Shown here: positions 1-5,290 of the stretch, one piece after another | Layout: every line of letters starts with the position of its first letter | Position numbering within the stretch: the stretch's first letter is position 1 | Assembly: GCA_903890885.1 (NCBI GenBank) | Contig: CAITCX010000079.1 | Location: 1 to 6,325, forward strand | Direction of reading: 5' to 3' | Origin: an uncultured Dehalococcoidia bacterium | Lineage (GTDB): Bacteria; Chloroflexota; Dehalococcoidia; Dehalococcoidales; UBA3254 | DNA: 6,325 bases | The notes under the pieces: model-generated | Database searches by the model: none | What the model was told of the DNA's origin: nothing | The model's input: only the letters and a program-made list of their open reading frames with translations | Position numbers and translations under genes: made by a program

Positions 1-111
1 CATATCGGCTGCGATGACTTTGGCACCTTCCCGGGCGAAGAGCGATGTGATGGCTCTACCCATGCCAGAGCCTGCCCCGGTGACTACAGCTACTTTATTT
101 TGAAGTTTCAT
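1..111 (-). CDS. Short-chain dehydrogenase/reductase, N-terminal fragment (runs off window edge)
   Basis: The reverse strand from 111 encodes 37 residues beginning MKLQNKVAVVTGAGSGMGRA and continuing through ITSLFAREGAKVIAADM to the window edge. This is the first beta-alpha-beta unit of a classical SDR Rossmann fold. The TGAGSGMG stretch (residues 11-18) is the TGxxxGxG dinucleotide-binding motif. The Asp at the end of the second beta strand (residue 36) usually signals NAD(H) rather than NADP(H) preference. AAGGAGA (complement of 121-127) lies 10 bases before the ATG and supports this start. The gene follows the CoaD-like gene on the same strand with a 35-base gap and is probably co-transcribed with it. 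The catalytic Ser/Tyr/Lys part is outside the window, so the substrate cannot be told. Family assignment is secure; function beyond oxidoreductase is unknown. Confidence 0.9.
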   Translation of the reverse strand, partial: MKLQNKVAVVTGAGSGMGRAITSLFAREGAKVIAADM

Positions 112-146
112 TTATTATTATCTCCTTAGAAAATTTTCAGCGAAAT

Positions 147-668
147 TTAAAGGTTCGTCTTGACCTCTGCTCCATGTGCCAGTTTCAACCGCTCCAAAAC
201 ACAGGCTGGAACATATTTGCTGACAACTGTTTCCCACCCTTCCGGCCCGATAAGTCCCCGTACTACGCTGGAACTGATTTCGACCATTTCCCGGGGCGGC
301 AAGAAAAAGACAGTCACTATTTCTGAGCTTAAATGACTGTTGACATAACTCACAGACTTCTCATACTCGTAATCAGCGGCGCTTCTTATTCCTCTCAAAA
401 CGAATCTGGCACCTATGCTCTCAGCATACTTAATGAGAAACTGGTTAGTGTATTGGCCAACAGTCACGTTATCATATCCGGTTATAGTTTCCTGAAGCAT
501 AGCAATTCGATCTTCAAGAGAGAAATAACACTTTTTGTCCGGATTGGTGCCCACAGCTACGATGAGTTTATCGAAGACGCTGGCCCCATTTTTAATCATC
601 CACAGGTGGCCAATGGTAACTGGATCAAAGGTGCCGGCATATACCGCAATGCGATTCTGTATTTTCAT
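147..668 (-). CDS. CoaD-like phosphopantetheine adenylyltransferase, possibly a divergent paralogue
   Basis: From the start preferred here the protein has 173 residues. It matches CoaD, which transfers AMP from ATP to 4'-phosphopantetheine in cytoplasmic CoA synthesis. Visible CoaD signatures, in order, are YAGTFDPVTIGH near the N-terminus (the TxGH nucleotidyltransferase motif), NPDKKCYFSLEDR, LRGIRSAADYEYE, and ISSSVVRG near the C-terminus, so the ATP-binding and catalytic positions look intact. Two points are unlike typical CoaD: Trp replaces the usual Asp in GHxD, and GPEGWETVVSKYVP replaces the short loop after ISSS. The genomic neighbour is an SDR gene, not the usual rsmD. An ATG at 680 would add four residues. 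The ATG at 668 is preferred because GGAG (complement of 675-678) lies 6 bases upstream and a TATAAT at 688-693 would start transcription about at 680. The fold is certain; whether it is the housekeeping CoaD or a paralogue with another acceptor is open. Confidence 0.85.
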   Translation of the reverse strand: MKIQNRIAVYAGTFDPVTIGHLWMIKNGASVFDKLIVAVGTNPDKKCYFSLEDRIAMLQETITGYDNVTVGQYTNQFLIKYAESIGARFVLRGIRSAADYEYEKSVSYVNSHLSSEIVTVFFLPPREMVEISSSVVRGLIGPEGWETVVSKYVPACVLERLKLAHGAEVKTNL

Positions 669-687
669 GCTTTTCTCCATGGCACTG

Positions 688-717
688 ATTATACATCCTG
701 TCGCCTTGACTCTTCAA
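688..717 (-). promoter_or_regulatory. Sigma-A-type promoter of the CoaD-like/SDR operon
   Basis: On the minus strand TTGAAG (complement of 712-717) is followed after 18 bases by a perfect TATAAT (complement of 688-693). The expected transcription start, about 7 bases further, falls near 680-681. That leaves a leader of only about 12 bases, which contains the GGAG used by the ATG at 668. No other promoter-like sequence is seen before the SDR gene, which fits a two-gene operon. Confidence 0.6.
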
Positions 718-822
718 CCGAATAAATTTTGCGCCGCTGGGCTTAGTCTGAGAGAACCCTCGCAATAAGACCGCTTTTTACGCTTGATGGTATACTCATG
801 CAGATGCTTAATATCACACAGA

Positions 823-850
823 TTTCCCAATATTTCTCCATAATTTCTCC
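823..850 (+). promoter_or_regulatory. Direct-repeat box, candidate OmpR/PhoB-type response regulator site
   Basis: Three copies of a seven-base element run in tandem: TTTCCCA at 823-829, TTTCTCC at 833-839 and TTTCTCC at 844-850. The last two are identical and separated by exactly four bases (7-4-7, 11-bp period), which is the usual geometry of sites bound by winged-helix OmpR/PhoB response regulators. The first copy is one base closer and diverges at two positions. The box ends 12 bases before a TATCAT -10 candidate, where an activator of this family normally sits. The encoded response regulator at 1611-2291 is the obvious candidate ligand. That link is inference. Confidence 0.5.
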
Positions 851-862
851 ACATTGCTGCCT

Positions 863-868
863 TATCAT
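863..868 (+). promoter_or_regulatory. Candidate -10 element of the secreted-protein gene
   Basis: TATCAT matches the sigma-A -10 consensus at five of six positions. The sequence 17 bases upstream (ATAATT, 840-845) is a poor -35 and lies inside the direct-repeat box, as expected of an activator-dependent promoter. Transcription would start near 875, leaving a leader of about 27 bases that contains AAAGGAGG (886-893). A competing candidate is the extended -10 TGGTATACT at 788-796, which would give a leader of about 100 bases spanning the repeats. Confidence 0.4.
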
Positions 869-901
869 TGAGATATCAGATAAATAAAGGAGGAAAACAA
901 G

Positions 902-1474
902 ATGAAAAAAGTATTTGGGAAATTTACATTGGCAGTGGTCATTGCCGGTCTGTTGATCGTAGCGGTGGCCGGAACAATCTTCGCCGCGGGACCGTTAAGC
1001 GGACGGGACAATGCAACGGGTGCAGCGGCAGGCATTAATTGCGGAGTGGGAATGGGATTGGGAGCTGGTCCAGATGAGGCAGCGGCAGTCCTGTTGGGCA
1101 TGACCCAGGCCCAAATTAAAGAGCAGAGAAAGGCCGGGAAGAGCCTGGTCCAGATCGCAGCCACTAAAAATATCAGCGAAGCCGCTCTTATCAGCGCCAT
1201 AGTAGCTGACAGGCAAGCCGATACCCAGAAACTGCTAAAGGCTGGAACCATTACCCAGGCTCAGTTAGACCAGTGCCTGGAACAAATGCAAGAAAGAGTT
1301 AAACTGGCAGTAAACCGGACTACGGTGGTACCTCCTGAATGGGCTGGAGCCAATGGCAACGGGCAGAAGGGTATGATGAGACAGGGCAACGGCAATCAGG
1401 CAAACTGCACCGGCACATGCGGCACCGGCACCGCCACGGGCGGGATGATGAGATTCGGTAGAACTTCTAAATAG
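902..1474 (+). CDS. Secreted small protein with helical domain and Gly/Met/Cys-rich tail, unknown function
   Basis: The 190-residue product begins with a clear Sec signal peptide: basic MKKVFGK, a hydrophobic core at about 8-24, and a signal peptidase I-like site near IFA/AG (residues 26-30). The mature part has a Gly/Ala-rich linker (30-60). It is followed by a helical domain (about 62-138) that starts LLGMTQAQIKEQRKAGKSL and contains IAATKNIS and GTITQAQLDQ; TQAQ occurs twice. LGMT...GKSLxxIA domains recur in secreted proteins of Gram-positive bacteria without known biochemical role. The tail (about 150-190) is Gly/Asn-rich, with two Met pairs (GMMRQG at 157-162, GMMRFG at 181-186) and CTGTC (Cys169, Cys173), which could hold a soft metal. 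The start is set by AAAGGAGG 8 bases upstream. A hairpin terminator follows and the next genes are a two-component pair. The gene is real; a metal-binding or envelope-stress role is inferred only. Confidence 0.85.
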   Translation: MKKVFGKFTLAVVIAGLLIVAVAGTIFAAGPLSGRDNATGAAAGINCGVGMGLGAGPDEAAAVLLGMTQAQIKEQRKAGKSLVQIAATKNISEAALISAIVADRQADTQKLLKAGTITQAQLDQCLEQMQERVKLAVNRTTVVPPEWAGANGNGQKGMMRQGNGNQANCTGTCGTGTATGGMMRFGRTSK

Positions 1475-1496
1475 TTTAGAGCTGGTTGAAGCACTT

Positions 1497-1526
1497 AAGG
1501 GGGGCAGATATCAACTGCCCCCCTTT
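1497..1526 (+). terminator. Rho-independent terminator after the secreted-protein gene
   Basis: An uninterrupted 11-bp stem pairs 1497-1507 (AAGGGGGGCAG) with 1515-1525 (CTGCCCCCCTT) around a seven-base loop. It lies 22 bases after the stop codon. The following T tract is short (TTT then AGCT), so release may be incomplete, but the GC-rich stem is very stable. It separates the secreted-protein transcript from the two-component operon, which has its own promoter. Confidence 0.75.
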
Positions 1527-1549
1527 AGCTGTAAATAACACACACGCTA

Positions 1550-1577
1550 TTGACAAATCTTGCTCGCATAGTAAGAT
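1550..1577 (+). promoter_or_regulatory. Candidate promoter of the response regulator/kinase operon
   Basis: A perfect -35 TTGACA (1550-1555) is followed after 16 bases by TAAGAT (1572-1577), which matches the -10 consensus at four of six positions. A second reading is TTGCTC (1560-1565) with TATTAT (1582-1587), also with a 16-base spacer. Further downstream TTGACT (1577-1582) and TAATTA (1599-1604) would start transcription at about the ATG itself. Which one is used cannot be decided from sequence. Confidence 0.45.
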
Positions 1578-1578
1578 T
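1556..1578 (+). promoter_or_regulatory. Inverted repeat over spacer and -10, candidate operator
   Basis: Arms AATCTTGCT (1556-1564) and AGTAAGATT (1570-1578) are complementary except for one G/T position, around a five-base centre. The repeat begins directly after the -35 hexamer and covers the whole spacer and the -10, the classic position of a repressor site. It has no T tract, so it is not a terminator. Confidence 0.4.
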
Positions 1579-1589
1579 GACTATTATAG

Positions 1590-1602
1590 ATTACAGTGTA
1601 AT
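1590..1602 (+). promoter_or_regulatory. Perfect 6-1-6 palindrome before the response regulator gene
   Basis: ATTACA-G-TGTAAT is a perfect 13-bp inverted repeat, 8 bases before the ATG at 1611. It occupies the place where a ribosome binding site would be expected. The TACA/TGTA core recalls BlaI/MecI/CopY-type operators, but those have a two-base centre, so the match to that family is only partial. Confidence 0.35.
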
Positions 1603-1610
1603 TAGTAATT

Positions 1611-2291
1611 ATGAAAAAGATACTGGTCGTAGATGACGAAAAAAAGATAGTTGAGATAATACAAGCCTATCTGGAAAGAGACGGCTACCAGGTTATTGCC
1701 GCTTTTGATGGTAAAACCGCACTGGCCCTGGCGCTTAAGCAGCACCCGGATCTGGTTATTCTCGACCTGATGCTCCCGGAAATCTCCGGCTGGGAGGTCT
1801 GCCGGATGATACGCAAAGAATCAGAGGTCCCCATTATCATGCTGACCGCCAGGGATGAGGTCACCGATAAAATTATAGGTCTGGAAATGGGAGCCGATGA
1901 TTACGTTACCAAGCCCTTTGATACTAAAGAATTAGTCTCCAGAGTAAGAGCCATATTACGGCGGGCGGAATCAAAAACCGCTCAAAAGAATATTATACAG
2001 ATTGCGGATTTATATATTGATGTCGATAAACGGTTGGTCAGGCGCCAGGAAATCGCGGTTGACCTCACGCACAATGAATTTGATATTTTGAGGGTGATGG
2101 CTGAGAATCCGGGACGGGTCTTCAGCCGCATGCAGCTTCTGGACAAAGTGCAGGGCGATGCTTATGAAGGTTATGAAAGAACCATTGACAGCCATATTAA
2201 AAATCTAAGAAAGAAGATTGAAATCGATCCGGAACATCCTCGCTATATAATTACGGTCCACGGCGTGGGTTATAAGCTGGAGGAAAGATAA
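1611..2291 (+). CDS. OmpR/PhoB-family two-component response regulator
   Basis: The 226-residue product has the full two-domain plan. The receiver domain (1-120) shows the acidic pocket Asp8/Asp9, the phosphoacceptor Asp52 in VILDLMLP, Thr79 in MLTAR and Lys101 in VTKPF, so phosphotransfer residues are complete. The C-terminal winged helix (about 128-226) ends with the recognition-helix region RTIDSHIKNLRKKI and the wing GVGYKLEE, which places it in the OmpR/PhoB group of DNA-binding transcription regulators. The kinase gene starts one base after the stop, so the two form a cognate pair. No Shine-Dalgarno sequence is visible before the ATG, which is odd beside the strong sites of neighbouring genes. 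The likely target inside the window is the direct-repeat box at 823-850. The signal it responds to is not known from its own sequence. Confidence 0.97.
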   Translation: MKKILVVDDEKKIVEIIQAYLERDGYQVIAAFDGKTALALALKQHPDLVILDLMLPEISGWEVCRMIRKESEVPIIMLTARDEVTDKIIGLEMGADDYVTKPFDTKELVSRVRAILRRAESKTAQKNIIQIADLYIDVDKRLVRRQEIAVDLTHNEFDILRVMAENPGRVFSRMQLLDKVQGDAYEGYERTIDSHIKNLRKKIEIDPEHPRYIITVHGVGYKLEER

Positions 2292-2292
2292 T

Positions 2293-3735
2293 TTGTTCAG
2301 TTTACGCTGGAAATTGGGAGGGGCTTTGCTGCTGGTGGTACTGGTTTCAGTGGGAATAATGGCCTTCCTGACCAATCAGAACACCACCAGCCAGTTTCAA
2401 CAATACATCCAGACCGGCAGCGCGGCATACAATCAGCGAGTGGTGAATAACCTGGAGCAGTATTATGCCCAGGTCCAGAGTTGGAGCGGCGTGCAGGAAA
2501 TACTGCTGGCCTCTTTGAGAACTACCGGCGACCGCCTTGTGCTGGCGGATAACAGCGGGAAAATTGTTGGAGATACCGCCAATCAAGCCGTAGGCAAGAC
2601 GGCCGTTAGTCTGGGCATAAGCGAAGGCAATCTGATTCAGGCTGGCGGACAAACGGTGGGGACTCTCTATCTGGATCTTTCAGGCATGATGGGAAGCGGC
2701 AGAGGTTATATGGGGGGCCGAGGTATGATGAGCGGTTCCAGCTTGCCAATCACTGCTGCCGCAGATATCGTTCAACCCGCGGAAGGGGCCTTTTTAAGCC
2801 GCATCAACAACTATCTCTGGATTGCCGCCATCATCGCAGTGGCCATAGCCCTCTTACTGGGTTTCTTTATTACCCGCCAGATAACCCGGCCTATCCGGTC
2901 TCTGGCCACCGGGGCCGCGCACATCTCCAGCGGTGATCTGGGTTACAGAGTAAAGATCCATGCCAATGATGAAATGGGTAAACTGGCCGAATCCTTTAAT
3001 GATATGGCCCAAAAGCTGGATGATAGTGAACAATCCCGCCGGAGGCTGGTCTCAGACGTAGCCCATGAACTGCGGACGCCGCTCACCATTATTCAGGGGA
3101 CTGTAGACGGAATTGCCGATGGGGTTTTTCAGCCGGACAGAAAACATCTTGATTCAATACGTGAACAAACCCTTCTCCTGACTCACCTGGTCAATGATCT
3201 GCGTGACCTTTCCCTGGCAGAATCCGGGCAACTTAAACTGGAACGCCTATCTACAGACATGCTGGATTTAATACAGAGAAAAATCGCTCAATTTGAGGTG
3301 AACGCCCGCCAGAAAAATGTCCGTCTTAAGCTGGAAAATCAATCCGCAATAGCGCCGATTGATATCGATGCCAAACGTATTGAACAGGTCATGGGGAATC
3401 TTTTATCCAATGCCATCCGGCATACACCTGAGGCCGGACAAATTACCATTGCAATGAGGACACAGGGCAGCACTCCCGGGGGAAGAGAGCTGGTAGTCTC
3501 GGTGGTAGATACCGGCGAAGGGATTCCGGCTGAGAATTTACCTCATGTATTTGAACGTTTCTACCGGGTAGAAAACTCCCGTTCGCGGAGTGAGGGCGGG
3601 GTTGGATTGGGACTGGCCATCGTTAAGCAGATGGTCCAGGCCCACGGAGGACGGGTTTGGGTAGAAAGCCTGTCCGGGCAGGGCAGCACTTTTTATTTCT
3701 CTCTGCCCTTTCCGGAATCATCAGGTTCTAAATAA
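2293..3735 (+). CDS. Membrane sensor histidine kinase (HAMP type) with Met-rich extracytoplasmic loop
   Basis: The 480-residue kinase starts at TTG, one base after the response regulator stop; GGAGG at 2279-2283, 9 bases upstream, supports this start and suggests translational coupling. Order of parts: TM1 (about 8-26); an extracytoplasmic domain (27-170) with LVLADNSGKIVGD and VGTLYLDLSG, which looks like a PAS/Cache-type sensor fold; TM2 (about 173-193); HAMP (about 194-247); HisKA with His258 in SDVAHELRTPL; and HATPase_c with the N box at Asn369/Asn373, G1 DTGEG (406-410), F box FERFYR and G2 GGVGLGLAI (435-443). All catalytic boxes are intact. Just before TM2, residues 131-148 form a Gly/Met/Arg-rich stretch with five Met, similar in style to the tail of the secreted protein at 902-1474. 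A soft-metal or redox signal at the membrane surface is a plausible inference, not shown. Confidence 0.96.
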   Translation: MFSLRWKLGGALLLVVLVSVGIMAFLTNQNTTSQFQQYIQTGSAAYNQRVVNNLEQYYAQVQSWSGVQEILLASLRTTGDRLVLADNSGKIVGDTANQAVGKTAVSLGISEGNLIQAGGQTVGTLYLDLSGMMGSGRGYMGGRGMMSGSSLPITAAADIVQPAEGAFLSRINNYLWIAAIIAVAIALLLGFFITRQITRPIRSLATGAAHISSGDLGYRVKIHANDEMGKLAESFNDMAQKLDDSEQSRRRLVSDVAHELRTPLTIIQGTVDGIADGVFQPDRKHLDSIREQTLLLTHLVNDLRDLSLAESGQLKLERLSTDMLDLIQRKIAQFEVNARQKNVRLKLENQSAIAPIDIDAKRIEQVMGNLLSNAIRHTPEAGQITIAMRTQGSTPGGRELVVSVVDTGEGIPAENLPHVFERFYRVENSRSRSEGGVGLGLAIVKQMVQAHGGRVWVESLSGQGSTFYFSLPFPESSGSK

Positions 3736-3750
3736 TCTCTTTTTAGTTAA

Positions 3751-4797
3751 TTAATGGCTGCACTTATTGCCGCAGCTTTTACATTCCAGTGAACCCTCCG
3801 GAAAGTTCAATTCTGTTTTGGCAATAAATTTTCCCAACCGTTCAATATCCTGGGAAGAATAGCTCTCTATATCACCTTGATCGCACAGCCTGGCCAATTC
3901 AGGGTCGATGGGAATCTGCGCTATTAAGGGAGCGCCGGCTGCCCGGGCCATTTCTTGGCCTTTGCTGCTGCCGAATAGTTCGATCTTTTTATCTATCTCA
4001 CGCACATACAGGTAGCTCATGTTTTCCACTACGCCGATGATAGTTTTATTCATCAATTTGGCCATACTGACGGCTTTCTTGACGATCATGGTAGCCAGGT
4101 CCTGCGGAGAAGAAACTATAATTATCCCGGCGACAGGCAGTCGCTGCAGTACGGTCAGGGGTGCATCCGCGGTGCCCGGCGGCAAGTCAATAATCAGATA
4201 GTCCAGTTGTCCCCACAGTACCTCTTCCCAGAACTGGGCGATGGCTTTGCCGATGACGGGACCGCGCCAGATTACCGCTTCATTCTCATCAGGCAGCAGC
4301 AGGTTTAAAGACATGACCTCAATGCCGGTTTTGGAAATCACAGGCAGAAAGCCATTATCGCTGCCTTCCGGTATCTTATTGAGACCGAACATTTTTGGAA
4401 TGCTGGGCCCCGTGATGTCTGCATCCAGTATACCGACGGAAAAACCCTGTCTCCTCAGCGCGATGGCCGTCAACCCGCTCACCAGCGATTTGCCGACACC
4501 GCCTTTGCCGCTCATGATAGCAATCACATTGGTGATATTATTGACTTCTATCGGCCCTATTTCTTCAAAAGTAACGCCAATAGAGGTTACTCCATCCAGC
4601 CTGCCCCACATTTGCTCAATCTGCGATTTGAGAGCGTCCTGAGTATCCTTATTGATGGCCGCGGCTGCCAGCTTAACGTCCACCCTGTGGTCATTTATGG
4701 CAATATCGCGGACCAGGTTCATTTCTACCACGCTCCTCGGGATACCCGGTACGGCTATGGTATTTAAGCTGGCCATTACTGCCTCTTTGGTGGTCAT
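3751..4797 (-). CDS. Mrp/NBP35-family P-loop ATPase, putative Fe-S cluster carrier
   Basis: The 348-residue product has an N-terminal MIP18/DUF59-like domain (about 3-80) fused to a ParA/MinD-type ATPase, the usual bacterial Mrp/ApbC layout. The deviant Walker A is MSGKGGVGKS (95-104, with signature Lys98 and Lys103), followed by DADITGPSIPKMFG (125-138) and DLPPGTAD (204-211). The family binds a 4Fe-4S cluster between two subunits through a CxxC just after ENMS and passes it to apoproteins in the cytosol. Here ENMSYLYVREIDKKIELFG (258-276) has no Cys. Instead a CxxCxxxC lies at the extreme C-terminus (Cys339, Cys342, Cys346). AAGGAG (complement of 4807-4812) supports the start. It is the last gene of the DUF134/NifX-like/Mrp operon and converges on the kinase gene with a 15-base gap. 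Family assignment is firm; the cluster site is inferred. Confidence 0.95.
   Translation of the reverse strand: MTTKEAVMASLNTIAVPGIPRSVVEMNLVRDIAINDHRVDVKLAAAAINKDTQDALKSQIEQMWGRLDGVTSIGVTFEEIGPIEVNNITNVIAIMSGKGGVGKSLVSGLTAIALRRQGFSVGILDADITGPSIPKMFGLNKIPEGSDNGFLPVISKTGIEVMSLNLLLPDENEAVIWRGPVIGKAIAQFWEEVLWGQLDYLIIDLPPGTADAPLTVLQRLPVAGIIIVSSPQDLATMIVKKAVSMAKLMNKTIIGVVENMSYLYVREIDKKIELFGSSKGQEMARAAGAPLIAQIPIDPELARLCDQGDIESYSSQDIERLGKFIAKTELNFPEGSLECKSCGNKCSH
3756..3780 (+). terminator. Weak candidate terminator of the two-component operon
   Basis: GCTGC (3757-3761) and GCAGC (3772-3776) form a 5-bp stem, extendable by a G/T pair, around a ten-base loop and followed by TTTT (3777-3780). It lies 21 bases after the kinase stop but inside the 3' end of the convergent Mrp gene, where the same bases encode its Cys-rich tail. 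Only 15 bases separate the two stop codons, so a terminator here would have to overlap coding sequence. Confidence 0.3.
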
Positions 4798-4848
4798 TTT
4801 CTAAATCTCCTTATTAAGGTAAAAAATAAAAGTCCGGAATTACTATTT

Positions 4849-5250
4849 CTAGTGCAAGCGTTCCATGAGATTATCCAGTTTGCCGGCGGTTAATAACTCA
4901 ATCGCTTTTTGAATAGATGATTCAGCTGTAATAAATACCTGCAGATTGCGGCTTTTAAGGGCCTGGTAAGCGCCGTAACCCATACCGCCGGCGATCAAGA
5001 CCTGGCAATCAGCGATGGGATCAACCATGCGGTTATGCTTGGCGTCCGATTCAGGATTACCACCGTGTGAACCGTGCTGATGCCCTGCCTCGCTGCCGTG
5101 TCCGCAGGCGCAGGTGCCTGATGCGCCTCTCTCAAACTTTTCATTTTTAATAACCTTGCCATTTTCGAGTGTTTGAATGATGTAATATGGAGCGCGGCCA
5201 AAATGCTGGCTGATGGTGGTTTCGTTTTCTGAGACAACTGCAACTTTCAT
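4849..5250 (-). CDS. NifX/NifB-C-terminal-like (dinitrogenase FeMo-cofactor-type) protein with His/Cys-rich loop
   Basis: The 133-residue product starts MKVAVVSENETTISQHFGRA and has CQVLIAGGMGYGAYQAL (82-98) and VFITAESSIQKAIELL further on, the hallmarks of the Nitro_FeMo-Co (PF02579) fold found in NifX, NifY and the NifB C-terminus. Stand-alone members in organisms without nitrogenase are thought to carry or deliver metal clusters. Between the two conserved halves a loop at about 44-72 holds Cys47, Cys49, His51, His57, His59, His62 and His72, an obvious candidate metal site not needed for the fold. The start has GGAGG (complement of 5262-5266) 11 bases upstream. The gene lies 40 bases after the DUF134 gene and 51 before Mrp, all on one strand. 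No nif genes are in view, so a role in nitrogen fixation is not supported. Confidence 0.92.
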   Translation of the reverse strand: MKVAVVSENETTISQHFGRAPYYIIQTLENGKVIKNEKFERGASGTCACGHGSEAGHQHGSHGGNPESDAKHNRMVDPIADCQVLIAGGMGYGAYQALKSRNLQVFITAESSIQKAIELLTAGKLDNLMERLH

Positions 5251-5290
5251 GATGTGTTATTCCTCCAATTTATATTAACAATTTAAAGTC

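Noticed and set aside
131..148. AAATTT...AAATTT inverted repeat at the end of the CoaD-like gene
   Set aside because: All-AT six-base arms are too weak for a terminator, lie just before the SDR ribosome binding site, and would cut an apparent operon.
333..768. Two plus-strand open frames opposite the CoaD-like gene
   Set aside because: They lack ribosome binding sites and family motifs, and lie antisense to a gene with clear CoaD signatures.
823..851. Short repeats considered as a degenerate CRISPR or tandem-repeat array
   Set aside because: The seven-base unit, 3-4-base spacing and only three copies exclude CRISPR; regulator-site geometry explains them better.
865..1251. Minus-strand open frames opposite the secreted-protein gene
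   Set aside because: Residue composition is a mirror of the Gly/Ala-rich plus-strand gene, which has a strong ribosome binding site and signal peptide.
3680..3709. AGGGCAG/CTGCCCT hairpin at the end of the kinase gene
   Set aside because: The loop is 16 bases, there is no T tract, and the bases encode the conserved GSTFYFSLP end of the ATPase domain.
4019..4642. Plus-strand open frames opposite the Mrp gene
   Set aside because: Shadow frames of a conserved ATPase gene; no start signal and no domain.
4809..4819. CCTTATTAAGG palindrome over the Mrp ribosome binding site
   Set aside because: A one-base loop cannot form a hairpin, and the symmetry follows from AAGGAG next to AT-rich sequence. 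It could be a small operator but nothing else supports it.
4849..5250. Part of a nitrogen-fixation cluster
   Set aside because: The NifX-like fold is common in anaerobes without nitrogenase, and no nifHDK, nifE or nifN gene is in the window.
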